Under the pieces are notes generated by a model. It did not search any database, had not been told where the DNA came from, and was given only the letters and a program-made list of their open reading frames with translations. From contig OY970201.1 in NCBI GenBank assembly GCA_963708245.1, forward strand, positions 6,262,001-6,326,000: a stretch of DNA of 64,000 nucleotides. The letters are read 5' to 3'. Below, in pieces: positions 25,817 to 34,846 of the stretch; the first letter of the stretch is position 1; each line of letters opens with the position of its first letter. The position numbers and the translations under genes were made by a program. Source of the stretch: CAVYXK01 sp963708245. GTDB lineage: Bacteria; Pseudomonadota; Alphaproteobacteria; Acetobacterales; Acetobacteraceae.

Positions 25817-27502
25817 GTGCCCCGCACTGTTGCCCGCCTGCTGGCCGAGAGTTTGGAAGTGCATGATGTCGATCAGATCTTCTGCGTGCCAGGGGAGAGT
25901 TACGTTGGGCTGACCAACGCTCTCACTGAGATGAACGCGATCCGGATCGTGGTGTGCCGGCACGAGGGCGGAGCGGGGTTCATGGCAGCAGCCGACGGCC
26001 GGCTGCGCCCGCGCGCCGGCGTCTGCATGGTCTCGCGCGGACCGGGTCTGTCCAACGCGATGGTCTCGCTGCACTCCGCCTATCACGATGCCACGCCAAT
26101 GGTGATGCTGATCGGCCAGGTGGAGCGGGCGGAATTCGGCCGCATGGCGCTGCAGGAGCAGAACTATTCGCGCCTGTTGTCGGACGTAACCAAATCGGTG
26201 ATCGAAGTGAACCAGCCGGAGCAGGGCTCCGAGGCGATCGCCCGCGCTTTCCATCTGGCGGAGAGCGGCACGCCTGGACCGGTCGCGGTGGTCCTTCCAG
26301 AGGATATTTTCGACGAGACCACCGATGCGCCTCTGGACCAGCCGCGTCCACGCGTGCTGGCCGGGCCGCGTGCGGCAGATCTGAACCGGCTGGCCGAGAT
26401 GCTGGCGCGAGCCGAGCGGCCGCTGGTGTTGGTCGGCGGTGCGCTGGTCACGGACTCGCTCTACGACGCATCCGCTACCGACGACCTGCGCCGCCTGGCG
26501 GAACAATGGGTGCTGCCGATCTCGCCCACTCATCGCCGGCCGCAGCTTTTCGATTCGAAGCATCCGAACTACGGCGGCTATATGGGCATCCGTGTGCCGC
26601 CGAAGCTGATCGCGGACATGAAGCGCGCCGACCTGCTGGTGGCGCTCGGCGAGCGACTGACTGACACGGTCAGTCAGTCGTACAGCTATCCGAAAGCGCC
26701 GCAGCCGCAACTTCCGCTGGTGCATGTGTGGCCGGACGGGAATGAGATCGGTCGGGTGTGGCACGTCGATCTCGGCATCGCCTGCTCGCCGCATGAGGTG
26801 ATCAAGGGGCTGCTCGCTCGCGGTGCGCCGGCAGGTGCCGAGAAGCGACGGGCCTGGGTTGACGGACTCCATGCCATTCATCGCAGCCTGATGGAGCCGG
26901 TGTGGGACCCTGCGCCGGACGGGCTGAACTTCGCCGCGGTGGTTGCCGAGGTAAATAAGCACCTGGCGACGGACGCAGCGGTGACCTCGGATGCCGGTAA
27001 TTTCGGCAGCTACGTGCACCGCTATCTCGACTTCAAGCCGGGGCAGGTGTTCCTGTCCTCGGTTGTCGGCGCCATGGGTTCGGGCATGCCGATGGCGGTG
27101 GCGGCCGGGCTGCGGCGACCGGGCACGCAGGTGGTGGCTTTCGTCGGCGACGGCGGGGCGCTGATGATGGGCAACGAAATCGCCACCGCCTGCCAGTACG
27201 GTGCGACGCCGATCATGATCATCTCCGACAACCGGATGTACGGCACGATCGGCATGCACAGCTACGTGCGGTATCCGGACCGTCCGTTCATGGCGGCGAC
27301 GCGGCTGACCAACCCGGACTTTGCCGCGTGGGGACGATCGTTCGGCGCCGAGGGCATTACCATCCGGGACGAATCCGAAGTGGCGGACGGGATCGCTCGT
27401 GCCTTCGCCGTTAAGACCAGGTCGGTAGTGGTTCATTGCCTGACCTCGGCGATCCAGATGAGCGCCTGGCGGCGCTACGAACGTGGGGAGACGTTACCAT
27501 GA
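25817..27502 (+). CDS. Thiamine pyrophosphate enzyme, acetolactate-synthase-like
   Basis: A 561-aa TPP-dependent enzyme with the three-domain layout of the acetolactate synthase/benzoylformate decarboxylase group. GTG 25817 follows AGGAGG with good spacing. The N-terminal pyrimidine domain has the activating glutamate in VVCRHEGGAGFMA; the C-terminal PP domain has VGDGGALMMGNEIATACQYG ending in SDNRMYG, the GDG...N metal/diphosphate motif. It lacks a partner regulatory subunit and is followed by a 100-aa protein and a flavin reductase with overlapping codons. A 2-oxo-acid decarboxylase or carboligase is likely; valine/isoleucine synthesis is less likely in this context. Confidence 0.85.
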   Translation: MPRTVARLLAESLEVHDVDQIFCVPGESYVGLTNALTEMNAIRIVVCRHEGGAGFMAAADGRLRPRAGVCMVSRGPGLSNAMVSLHSAYHDATPMVMLIGQVERAEFGRMALQEQNYSRLLSDVTKSVIEVNQPEQGSEAIARAFHLAESGTPGPVAVVLPEDIFDETTDAPLDQPRPRVLAGPRAADLNRLAEMLARAERPLVLVGGALVTDSLYDASATDDLRRLAEQWVLPISPTHRRPQLFDSKHPNYGGYMGIRVPPKLIADMKRADLLVALGERLTDTVSQSYSYPKAPQPQLPLVHVWPDGNEIGRVWHVDLGIACSPHEVIKGLLARGAPAGAEKRRAWVDGLHAIHRSLMEPVWDPAPDGLNFAAVVAEVNKHLATDAAVTSDAGNFGSYVHRYLDFKPGQVFLSSVVGAMGSGMPMAVAAGLRRPGTQVVAFVGDGGALMMGNEIATACQYGATPIMIISDNRMYGTIGMHSYVRYPDRPFMAATRLTNPDFAAWGRSFGAEGITIRDESEVADGIARAFAVKTRSVVVHCLTSAIQMSAWRRYERGETLP

Positions 27503-27801
27503 TGGACCTGAACGGTTTCCGCGCGAGTTTGGCGGGCGCTTCGCCCCCGCCGGGACTCAGTCTCGCACTGCAGACGCTGTGGTGGGACGCGAAAGGCGAC
27601 TGGCACTTGGCGCACGGATGTGCACAGCGCGACGAGGGGAAAACCGGCTCGATGGTGCATGCCTACCTGCATCGCAAACAGGGCGATATGTCCAATGCGA
27701 GCGGATGGTACCGCCGCGCCGGCCGGGCTCCGGCAGAGGGCCCGCTGGAGGCGGAGTGGGAAGCGTTGGCGCGCGAACTGCTGTCGGGAGGGGCGCAATG
27801 A
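27499..27801 (+). CDS. Conserved 100-aa protein of unknown function
   Basis: A 100-aa soluble protein that overlaps both neighbours by four bases (ATGA at each side), so it is translationally coupled between a TPP enzyme and a flavin reductase. It is rich in Trp and His, with a recognisable conserved core: LQTLWWDAKGDWHLAHGCAQ, MVHAYLHRKQGDMSNASGWY and RRAGR. The Trp/Tyr spacing and helices resemble a short TPR-like unit. No function is known to me. Confidence 0.75.
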   Translation: MMDLNGFRASLAGASPPPGLSLALQTLWWDAKGDWHLAHGCAQRDEGKTGSMVHAYLHRKQGDMSNASGWYRRAGRAPAEGPLEAEWEALARELLSGGAQ

Positions 27802-28301
27802 ATGCCGATGCGAAGAAGACCGTGCTGCGGATGATCCCATACGGGATCTACGTGCTGACCGCGGACGATGGAAAGGGCGGCGTGGCTGCTGCGACCGTAA
27901 ATTTCGTTACCCAGACGTCGTTCGCGCCGCCGCTGGTCGCAGTGGGCGTGAAGACTGATTCCGGCGCCTATGCGGTGGTGAAGTCGACGCGCCGTTTCGC
28001 TCTCAATATGCTCGGCAAGGACGCCAAAGGTCTCGCCTTTACCTTCTTCAAGCCGGCAAAACTGGAAGGCGGCAAGCTGTCCGGCCAGTCGTTCCGAGCG
28101 GGCGACAATGGTGCTCCTATCCTGGATGCAGCGATCGGCGCAGCGGAATGCCAGGTGAAGACGATCGTGGAGGAAGGCGACCATCACGTTGTGGTGGCGG
28201 AGGTGACGGAGGTGCATCTGCCGCATCCGATCACTGGCCGTCCCGATGCGGCGATCCTGGAGATGAAGGACCTCGGGGAAAACGTATTCTACGGCGGGTA
28301 A
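27798..28301 (+). CDS. Flavin reductase family protein
   Basis: A 167-aa FMN-binding split-barrel protein of the flavin reductase-like domain. ATG 27798 overlaps the upstream stop, with GGGAGGGG before it. The N-terminal strand pattern PYGIYVLTADDGKGGVAAAT, VNFVTQTSFAPPLVAVGVKT, and FALNMLGKDAKGLAF are typical of the family. These proteins supply reduced flavin to monooxygenases or bind FMN themselves. No monooxygenase is next to it, so the partner may be the TPP enzyme pathway or lie elsewhere. Confidence 0.85.
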   Translation: MNADAKKTVLRMIPYGIYVLTADDGKGGVAAATVNFVTQTSFAPPLVAVGVKTDSGAYAVVKSTRRFALNMLGKDAKGLAFTFFKPAKLEGGKLSGQSFRAGDNGAPILDAAIGAAECQVKTIVEEGDHHVVVAEVTEVHLPHPITGRPDAAILEMKDLGENVFYGG

Positions 28302-28473
28302 CGTTCGTTCCTTTCCCGATCGCAGGGCGGAGTTCGTACCCGCTGTTGTCGCCGGTGGTTCGTGATCTGGGAATGCTGCGTGGCCGGGTTTCATCCAACC
28401 GTAGCGCGTGCGCTGAATATAAGAAGCGTAAAGGTCCCCACGGTGTGCGGCTGCCGGCCAGAGGAGGTTCACC

Positions 28474-30366
28474 TTGCCCGATATAGCCCTCGACAAGGTG
28501 TACAGGACGCCTGCTGCCCACTCCGGTCTGCCAGTGCTCACCCTCGCTGCCCTTGGGGTGGTGTTCGGCGATATCGGCACAAGCCCGCTCTACACGCTGA
28601 AGACCGTGCTGGATACGACCGGTGCCCACCCGCCGCCGGCCGCGACGCTCGGTTCGCTGTCGCTGATCGTCTGGACGCTGATCATCGTCACTTCGGTGAA
28701 ATACGTGGCGCTGGCCATGCAAGTGGACAACGACGGAGAGGGCGGCGTCCTGGCGCTGATGTCGCTGCTCGGCGTCAAGTGGCATCGGCGGCCGATCATC
28801 GTGCTGGTGGGACTGTTCGGCGCCGCGCTGATCTACGGCGACGGCGCGATCACGCCGGCCATCTCCGTGCTGTCGGCGCTGGAGGGACTCAACATCGTCG
28901 CGCCGTCGCTGCAGCGCTATGTGCTGCCGGCAGCGGTGGTGATCCTGCTCGCTCTGTTCGCCGTGCAGCGGCAGGGCACCGCGCGCATCGGCGGATTGTT
29001 CGGACCGGTGATGGCAGTGTGGTTCGCGGTGATCGCGCTGCTCGGCCTGTGGGGCATCGCGCAGCATCCGGCCGTGCTGGTGGCCCTCAATCCGTGGCTT
29101 GGCCTGCGCTATCTTTTCTCTGGCGGCTTCACCGCGTTGTTGGTGTTGGGTGGGGTGTTCCTGTGCGTCACCGGCGCCGAGGCGCTGTATGCCGATATGG
29201 GCCATTTCGGTGCTCGTCCGATCCGGCTCGCCTGGTACGCGCTGGTGTTCCCGAGCCTGGTGCTGAATTACGCCGGGCAGGCGGCGATAGTGCTGGCTGG
29301 CGCACCTACCACGGATAACATCTTCTTCCGCTTGTGTCCCGGGGCGCTGCTGGTGCCGATGGTGGTGCTTGCAACCATCGCCACCGTCATCGCCAGCCAG
29401 TCGATCATTACCGGCGCGTTCTCGATGACGCGGCAGGCGATCCAGCTCGGCTGGTTGCCTCGGCTGCCGATCACGCAGACCTCGGCCAAGGGCTACGGGC
29501 AAATTTATGTCGGCCCGGTGAACTGGATGCTGATGCTGGTGACGCTCGCGCTGACTATCGGCTTCCGTAAGTCCGATAATCTGGCGGCCGCCTACGGCAT
29601 CGCGGTATCGGCGACGATGCTGATGACGAGCGTGCTGTTGTTCATCGCCATGCGTGAGATCCTGAGGTGGAATGTGTTTGCCGCGGCCGCGGTCGCCGGC
29701 GCACTGATGGTTGTGGATTCCGCGTTCCTGGCCGCGAACCTGTTGAAGATAGCGGAAGGTGGCTACGTGCCGCTGCTGTTGGCGGCGGCGGTTTATGGCG
29801 TGATGCTGGTCTGGCACACCGGCGCGGCAGCGGTGACGGCGCGTATGCGCGATTCGGTGGTGCCGATCGGAGAGGTGATGCAGCGGATCGCGCGCGGTGG
29901 CATTCCCCGTGTGCCCGGCACAGCGGTGTTCATGACGCGCACCGACCACGATGCACCGCCGGTGCTGCTGTGGCACCTCAAGCACAACCGGTCGCTGCAC
30001 GAGCGGGTGATCATCCTGACGGTCACGACCGAGTCGGTGCCGTGGGTCGCGGAAGGCGAGCGGATTTCGGTGGAGGAGATAGCGCCGGACGTGTGGCGCG
30101 CGCGGGCCCGGTTCGGCTTCATGGAGCGGCCGGACGTGCCGGCAGTGCTGGAGCGAGCCCAGGCGATAGGCTGCCGGGTGGATTTGTCGGATGTGACTTA
30201 TTTCGTCGGTCACGAGACGGTGGTGTCGCGCGAGGATGGGAAGGGATTGCCGCGGTGGCTGGAGCGCATGTTTGCCTTCCTGCAGCGCAATTCCGTGCAT
30301 GTTACGGACTATTTCCGGTTGCCGGCTGAGACGGTGGTCGAGATTGGGCGGGAGGTGGCGATATGA
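28474..30366 (+). CDS. kup: Low-affinity potassium transporter Kup
   Basis: A 630-aa inner-membrane K+/H+ symporter, the full length for KUP/Trk D proteins. The TTG start at 28474 is supported by GAGGAGG seven bases upstream. The opening TLAALGVVFGDIGTSPLYTL is the family hallmark; GDGAITPAISVLSALEGL, GGFTALLVLGGVFLCVTGAE, and YADMGHFGARPIRLAW follow. About 12 hydrophobic helices end near residue 450, then a cytoplasmic domain of ~170 residues (RTDHDAPPVLLWHLKHN). The gene stands alone; an IS element lies 160 bases downstream. Confidence 0.95.
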   Translation: MPDIALDKVYRTPAAHSGLPVLTLAALGVVFGDIGTSPLYTLKTVLDTTGAHPPPAATLGSLSLIVWTLIIVTSVKYVALAMQVDNDGEGGVLALMSLLGVKWHRRPIIVLVGLFGAALIYGDGAITPAISVLSALEGLNIVAPSLQRYVLPAAVVILLALFAVQRQGTARIGGLFGPVMAVWFAVIALLGLWGIAQHPAVLVALNPWLGLRYLFSGGFTALLVLGGVFLCVTGAEALYADMGHFGARPIRLAWYALVFPSLVLNYAGQAAIVLAGAPTTDNIFFRLCPGALLVPMVVLATIATVIASQSIITGAFSMTRQAIQLGWLPRLPITQTSAKGYGQIYVGPVNWMLMLVTLALTIGFRKSDNLAAAYGIAVSATMLMTSVLLFIAMREILRWNVFAAAAVAGALMVVDSAFLAANLLKIAEGGYVPLLLAAAVYGVMLVWHTGAAAVTARMRDSVVPIGEVMQRIARGGIPRVPGTAVFMTRTDHDAPPVLLWHLKHNRSLHERVIILTVTTESVPWVAEGERISVEEIAPDVWRARARFGFMERPDVPAVLERAQAIGCRVDLSDVTYFVGHETVVSREDGKGLPRWLERMFAFLQRNSVHVTDYFRLPAETVVEIGREVAI

Positions 30367-30528
30367 CCGGGGCGGTTGATGCTCGGTGCGGTCTCATTTC
30401 GCGTTTACGCGAGACGTTGGATCGTGTGGTGAGATAATTCGAGCGAGGAATGAGATTAGCGGTGAATCTATGGCGCAACGTTCAATGAGGGCGATGGGGT
30501 GAGCCCGTCGGGCAGCGGGCTGGACTAG

Positions 30529-31827
30529 CAGGCTGCGGAAAAACGCTTGACCGGCTCGGAATCGATTTGATTCTGTGCCTGCCGCCCCGGCAAGGAGCGG
30601 CAGAGGATGCGCGGCGAGGATCGACAGACTGCTCAGTTGTTCAGTTACGTGAGCCCCGAGAGCCTGGTCCCCGTTGACCACCCACTTCGGGCGATCCGGC
30701 GGCTGGTGAATGCCGCGCTGGATCGGCTGTCGGCAGCATTCTCGGCGATCTACGCTGACGGCGGCCGGCCATCGATCGCGCCGGAGAAGCTGCTGCGGGC
30801 ACTGCTGCTGCAAGTGCTGTTCTCGATCCGCTCGGAACGTCAACTGATGCAGCAGCTCAGCTACAACATGCTGTTCCGCTGGTTCGTCGGGCTGGCGATG
30901 GATACCCCGGTGTGGGACGTAACGGTGTTCACCAAGAACCGCGATCGCCTGCTGGAAGGCGACATCGCGCGCGGCTTTCTGGCGGCGATCCTGGCCGATC
31001 CGCAGGTCACGCCGCTGCTCTCTGGCGAGCATTTTTCGGTCGACGGCACGCTGATCGAGGCCTGGGCGTCGATGAAGAGCTTCCGTGCGAAGGACGGCAG
31101 CGATCAGCCGCCGGCCGCGGGGCGCAACGGCGAGCGCGACTTCCACGGCGAACAGCGCAGCAACGAGACGCACGCCTCGACCACCGACCCGGACGCCCGG
31201 CTGTATCGCAAATCGGCCGGGCAGGAGGCCAAGCTGTGCCACATGGGGCACGTGCTGATGGAGAACCGCAATGGCCTGATCGTGGATGCGCAAACCACGA
31301 CCGCCACCGGCACGGCGGAACGCGAGGCGGCGATTGCGATGATCGAGAGCCTGCCGGCCGGCCCGCGCATCACGCTGGGCGCCGACAAGGCCTATGACAC
31401 CCAGGGCTTTGTCGCCGAGGTGCGGCCGCTGAAGGTGACGCCACACGTCGCACAGAACAACAAGCACCGTCGCTCCGCCATTGATGGCCGCACCACGCGG
31501 CATGCCGGCTACGCGATCAGCCAGTGCAGGCGCAAGCGCATCGAGGAGGTGTTCGGCTGGATCAAGACGGTGGGCGGTCTACGCAAGACACGTCACCGTG
31601 GCACCGCCCGCGTCGGCTGGATGTTTACTCTGGCGGCGGTGGCCTACAATGCGGTGCGCATCCCGAAGCTGCTGGCCGGCGTGGCGTAGCAGTGCCAGGA
31701 GTTTGTCCCAAGGCATGAGTTTTGCCCGCCCGCACAGCAGAAATCCACAAAATCGATGTGCAAAGCGTGTTCCGATCGCCACCAGGAAAGCAAGCCGCTC
31801 GGAACTTTCGTGATTTTCCGCAGCCTG
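30529..31827 (+). mobile_element. IS5-type insertion sequence, complete (1299 bp)
   Basis: Ends carry inverted repeats of 14 perfect bases (CAGGCTGCGGAAAA at the left and its complement TTTTCCGCAGCCTG at the right). Both ends are flanked by CTAG (30525-30528 and 31828-31831), a 4-bp target duplication of the type made by the IS5 subgroup. One intact transposase gene fills it. The insertion lies between kup and a minus-strand unknown gene and breaks nothing recognisable. The 158 bases between kup and the left end hold no gene that I can see. Confidence 0.9.
30607..31689 (+). CDS. IS5-family transposase
   Basis: A 360-aa DDE transposase, uninterrupted. The N-terminal domain carries LVPVDHPLRAIRRLV and the DUF772-like RPSIAPEKLLRALLLQ. 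The catalytic triad is readable: Asp in FSVDGTLIEAWAS, Asp in LGADKAYDTQGF and Glu in RKRIEEVFGWIKT. It is alone in the element, so the IS is probably still mobile. Confidence 0.93.
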   Translation: MRGEDRQTAQLFSYVSPESLVPVDHPLRAIRRLVNAALDRLSAAFSAIYADGGRPSIAPEKLLRALLLQVLFSIRSERQLMQQLSYNMLFRWFVGLAMDTPVWDVTVFTKNRDRLLEGDIARGFLAAILADPQVTPLLSGEHFSVDGTLIEAWASMKSFRAKDGSDQPPAAGRNGERDFHGEQRSNETHASTTDPDARLYRKSAGQEAKLCHMGHVLMENRNGLIVDAQTTTATGTAEREAAIAMIESLPAGPRITLGADKAYDTQGFVAEVRPLKVTPHVAQNNKHRRSAIDGRTTRHAGYAISQCRRKRIEEVFGWIKTVGGLRKTRHRGTARVGWMFTLAAVAYNAVRIPKLLAGVA

Positions 31828-31855
31828 CTAGAGCACGTTACCGCTGACGGGAATG

Positions 31856-31948
31856 GGGGGACCCTCACCCGCCGCGCTTATGCGCGGCGACCCCCGGGTC
31901 GGAGCCCGGGGGCAGGCTCTCTCCCGCAGAGCGGGAGAGGTCGGGTGG
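31856..31948. repeat. GC-rich dispersed palindromes, copy 5 (double)
   Basis: ACCCTCACCCGCCGCGC / GCGCGGCG, then CCCCCGGGTCGGAGCCCGGGGG, then CTCTCCCGCAGAGCGGGAGAG. It lies just outside the right end of the IS5-type element and downstream of the convergent unknown gene. Confidence 0.85.
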
Positions 31949-31965
31949 GTTACCACGAATGCGGG

Positions 31966-32670
31966 CTATGCCGCACGGGCTCGAGGGAACTGGTGCTCCA
32001 GCGCGGCAAGGGGAGAGTTAAGGACGGTGGTTGCCAACAAGTCGCCGGGTAGTGGTCTTGTGGTGCCGAGCGGCGGGGCGTGGTCGGCATAGATGGCAGC
32101 AGATTGCCTGGCCTCGGCGAGGGGGGCGGGCTGGGGTTTCGCCGCCAGCGCAGGTTCTGACTGCGGCGCCGGCGGGGCGGCTGGGTTGGTACTCGCCGCC
32201 GGCGCCGGCCGCGGTGACAGGGCCCGGGTCATCAGGGAAATGGCACGATGCTCGGCCCGGGCGGTGCGGTCGCCGGCTTCGCTATCCGCCTCGGTCCTCT
32301 GTCGCTTTGCTTGCAGGCGCAGCAGCAGCCTGAGCGCACCCTGCGCCTGGCGCATCATGCTATTCGCCTGGGCGCGGCATTTCGCTGCCCGGTCGGCCGA
32401 GGTGTCGGGCCGCTGCGCGAGACGCAGACAGTCCTTCCACTGTTCGGTGGCGGCGACGTAGAGCGCGGCTTGATCGGCCTCGAGCGCGGTGGTGGGGTGG
32501 AGTTCGGCGATGCGGGCGATGGCGAAGCCGTTTCGCCGGGCGAGGTCTTCGGGGCTGTCGGTGACGGGCGGCGGCAGCGTTAGGCACAGCGAGTGGATGA
32601 GCTGGTAATAGACGGCGGCCGGGAGTTGGTCGGCGAGATTGGTGCGGTATGGTGCGGTGCTGGCGGACAT
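31966..32670 (-). CDS. Conserved protein of unknown function with Pro/Ala-rich tail
   Basis: A 234-aa protein. ATG 32670 (MSASTAPYRTNLADQLPAAV) was preferred to ATG 32700 because the sequence upstream of that point looks non-coding; neither has a strong ribosome site. Residues 1-140 are predicted helical (YYQLIHSLCLTLPPP, EDLARRNGFAIARIAELHP, AALYVAATEQWKDCLRLA), and the remainder is low-complexity Ala/Pro. No TM segment or enzymatic motif is seen. Similar short helical proteins are frequent in this bacterial group, but the function is unknown. Confidence 0.65.
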   Translation of the reverse strand: MSASTAPYRTNLADQLPAAVYYQLIHSLCLTLPPPVTDSPEDLARRNGFAIARIAELHPTTALEADQAALYVAATEQWKDCLRLAQRPDTSADRAAKCRAQANSMMRQAQGALRLLLRLQAKRQRTEADSEAGDRTARAEHRAISLMTRALSPRPAPAASTNPAAPPAPQSEPALAAKPQPAPLAEARQSAAIYADHAPPLGTTRPLPGDLLATTVLNSPLAALEHQFPRARAA

Positions 32671-32800
32671 GGTCGGACTATAGGAATCTAGTCCTTCCAT
32701 TATCAAGTGTCTTTTTGCTATCAGGACGGCCCGAACATCGAGCCCGGTAAGGGCGCACCGTGGCGGAGCCCTGACCCCTGCGGACCGTGTGTCGCACCCC

Positions 32801-32882
32801 CGGCCCGGCACCCTCACCCGTCGCGCTGCGACCCCTTCGAGCCGGAGCCCGAGGGCAAGCCTCTCCCGCAGGGCGGGCAGAA
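32801..32882. repeat. GC-rich dispersed palindrome, copy 6, degenerate
   Basis: CGGCACCCTCACCCGTCGCGCTGCG, TTCGAGCCGGAGCCCGAGGG and CCTCTCCCGCAGGGCGGG keep the family order with mismatches. The 416-base stretch 32671-33086 otherwise shows no gene; it should contain the promoters of the two divergent unknown genes. Confidence 0.7.
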
Positions 32883-33086
32883 GGATGGTCATCAGGCACG
32901 CCCCCTGTGTTCCTAGATATTGTGTCCGCCGGTTCCGGGTATTCGTTGCTGGAACCCAATACGCCTTCTGCGGCTCCACGCGACATGGCCGCAGCCCGTG
33001 CGTGGAAGCGGCCATCAGGGCGACGCGAGCGGGGAAACCGAGCCTTGCGCATGGACGCTCAACGCACGGGGGTCCACGATCAATGC

Positions 33087-33530
33087 ATGGATGTCGCATA
33101 CGTCTCGGCGTTCTCGGCGCTTGGCGGGTCGGTGGTCGGCGGCCTGATATCGGGCGTCGCCACCTGGCTGAGCCAACGCGCGCAGGCGGTGGTCGGGAAG
33201 CGCGCCCACGATCAGGCGCGGCTAGAGGAACTCTTCACGGATTTCATTCTCGCGGCGTCGAAAGCGACTGGCGAAGCTCTCACGAGCAACGATCCGAAGA
33301 TTCAGGACATAGTCGCCCTTTACGCCATGATTAGCAGGATGCGCGTCCGGTGCTCGCCGCAAATTGTCGCATGCGCTGATAACGTCCTGCGCGTAACGCT
33401 CGACACCTACTTCGCGCCGAACAAGACGATCAGCGAGGTGCATGACATGATGAAGCAAGGGGGCGGCGAAAGGCTCGATGTGCTAAGGGAGTTCAGCGGG
33501 CTCGCGCGCGAGGAGCTACGGACGTTCTGA
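33087..33530 (+). CDS. Small membrane-anchored protein of unknown function
   Basis: A 147-aa protein. ATG 33087 gives MDVAYVSAFSALGGSVVGGL, an N-terminal Gly-rich TM helix running to about residue 30, followed by a soluble helical domain with SQRAQAVVGKRAHDQARLEE. An in-frame ATG at 33051 is possible but would put a polar tail before the helix. The remainder (FTDFILAASKATGEALTSND, YAMISRMRVR) has no catalytic motif. It lies at the left edge of the accessory region; no partner gene is overlapping. Confidence 0.65.
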   Translation: MDVAYVSAFSALGGSVVGGLISGVATWLSQRAQAVVGKRAHDQARLEELFTDFILAASKATGEALTSNDPKIQDIVALYAMISRMRVRCSPQIVACADNVLRVTLDTYFAPNKTISEVHDMMKQGGGERLDVLREFSGLAREELRTF

Positions 33531-33786
33531 CTTATTCCGGGGCGGCTGAGCCAGAGTTACACGGAGCGGAAACCGCATGGGGACGGCGCGACGCGGTTGC
33601 TCCATTTTTAGGCCGCTTGGGCGCGGCCCTTCCGTTCCGCCGAGCCTAAATCAAGAGTTCCGGACTTTCCGTAAGGTTTGCTCGACCTTCTTCCGGCCGT
33701 CAGTGTCGCGGTAACCTTGGCACTCGTCGGGAAGTTGGGGCATGGTCCGGAGCATCACGCATAGGGCGTGCTTGTGGAGACGCGCG

Positions 33787-34203
33787 ATGGTGGATGCCGT
33801 CAATCCGGCCGGTGTTTGGACGCCTTTTGGAGCGTTCTCGATGGCCGTCATTCAAGGCGAGGGACAAATAGATCACCTAAAGGGCATGGTTTCTCTTGAT
33901 CTGGGTGGTCGGGTAGTGGGTGCTAATGACATGCGCACACAGGTTCGGCAAGTTCTGGGAAACATTCAAAATATCCTCGCAAGCATGGGCGGCAAAATGA
34001 GCGACGTGGTATCGCTTGTTCACTATACGACAGATATAGAACAGTTCATGAAGACCGAGGACATTCGCCAGGAATTCTTTTACACGCCATTCCCGATCAC
34101 GACGACTGTTCAGGTAGTGCGGTTATATCGTCCCGACTTGGTCGTTGAAATAACCGCCGTCGCAGAGATACCACGCGACCGATTTCACCGTCCTTCAAAC
34201 TGA
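33787..34203 (+). CDS. RidA family protein (YjgF/UK114)
   Basis: A 138-aa RidA-fold protein. ATG 33787 is preceded by GGAG with good spacing. Family features: the N-terminal substrate-pocket region AVIQGEGQIDHLKGMVSLDL, DMRTQVRQVLGNIQNILASM, SDVVSLVHYTTDIEQFMKTE and the C-terminal LVVEITAVAEIPR. The usual Arg of imine deaminases (consensus NCRVEIEAIA) is replaced by LVVEITAVA, so deaminase activity is doubtful. Other RidA subfamilies act on unrelated ligands. It has lower GC than the operons outside the accessory region. Confidence 0.85.
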   Translation: MVDAVNPAGVWTPFGAFSMAVIQGEGQIDHLKGMVSLDLGGRVVGANDMRTQVRQVLGNIQNILASMGGKMSDVVSLVHYTTDIEQFMKTEDIRQEFFYTPFPITTTVQVVRLYRPDLVVEITAVAEIPRDRFHRPSN

Positions 34204-34299
34204 GCTTAGGGAACCGGAAGTCAAGAATTTCGTTCAAAAACCAGGGCCTTGGAAACAGGGGCTTTTTTCTGTGCGTAATATATGCACATAATTGACCCC

Positions 34300-34846
34300 A
34301 TGAAATACGGCTACGCGAGGGTATCCACGGACGGTCAGAGCGTTGACGCCCAGGTGCGCCAACTGACCAAGGCCGGATGCAAGAAGGTGTTCCGCGAGGT
34401 GGGGTCAGGCGCCAAGACCGACCGGGCGCAGCTTCGCCGGTTGCTCGACCAGCTTGAGGCGGGCGACGTGCTGATGGTGACACGGCTCGACCGGCTGGCC
34501 CGATCAACCCGCGACCTGTTGAACACCCTGGCCGCCATCACCGACAGGAAGGCCGGATTCCGGTCGCTAGGCGACGCCTGGGCCGACACCACCACAATCA
34601 CACGGGCGGCCCATGTTGACCGTGCTGGGCGGCCTTGCTGAGTTTGAACGCGATCTTATCCGCGCCCGCACTGGCGAAGGCCGGGAGCGGGCGAAGGCGC
34701 GGGGCGTGAAGATGGGGCGGAAGCCGAAGCTCACCCCGCATCAAATGCAAGAAGCGATCAAGCGCCGGGACAAAGGCGAAACGCTGATGGAGATCGCGCG
34801 CAGCTACAACGTCAGTCACACGACGATTTCGCGGCTTGCGGCATGA
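34300..34846 (+). pseudogene. Serine recombinase (resolvase/invertase), one-base frameshift
   Basis: A ~182-residue resolvase in two frames. The first runs from ATG 34300 (MKYGYARVSTDGQSVDAQVR, with the catalytic Ser after the RV) through MVTRLDRLARSTRDLL to WADTTT. The second continues HGRPMLTVLGGLAEFERDLI, the Arg-rich hinge and a C-terminal helix-turn-helix (GETLMEIARSYNVSHTTISR). One extra base near 34600 separates them. Its stop overlaps the next gene's start (ATGA), implying that both were once translated together. Inactive as written unless the indel is a sequencing error. Confidence 0.85.

Noticed and set aside
25739..27436. 565-codon minus-strand open frame
   Set aside because: Antisense to the TPP-enzyme gene, which has catalytic motifs and coupled neighbours.
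28231..30300. 689-codon open frame on the minus strand opposite kup
   Set aside because: It is a GC-driven shadow, full of His/Arg/Gln, with no domain; the plus strand encodes a full-length Kup with all family motifs.
30394..31503. 369-codon minus-strand open frame in the IS5-type element
   Set aside because: Opposite to an intact DDE transposase; no recognisable domain.
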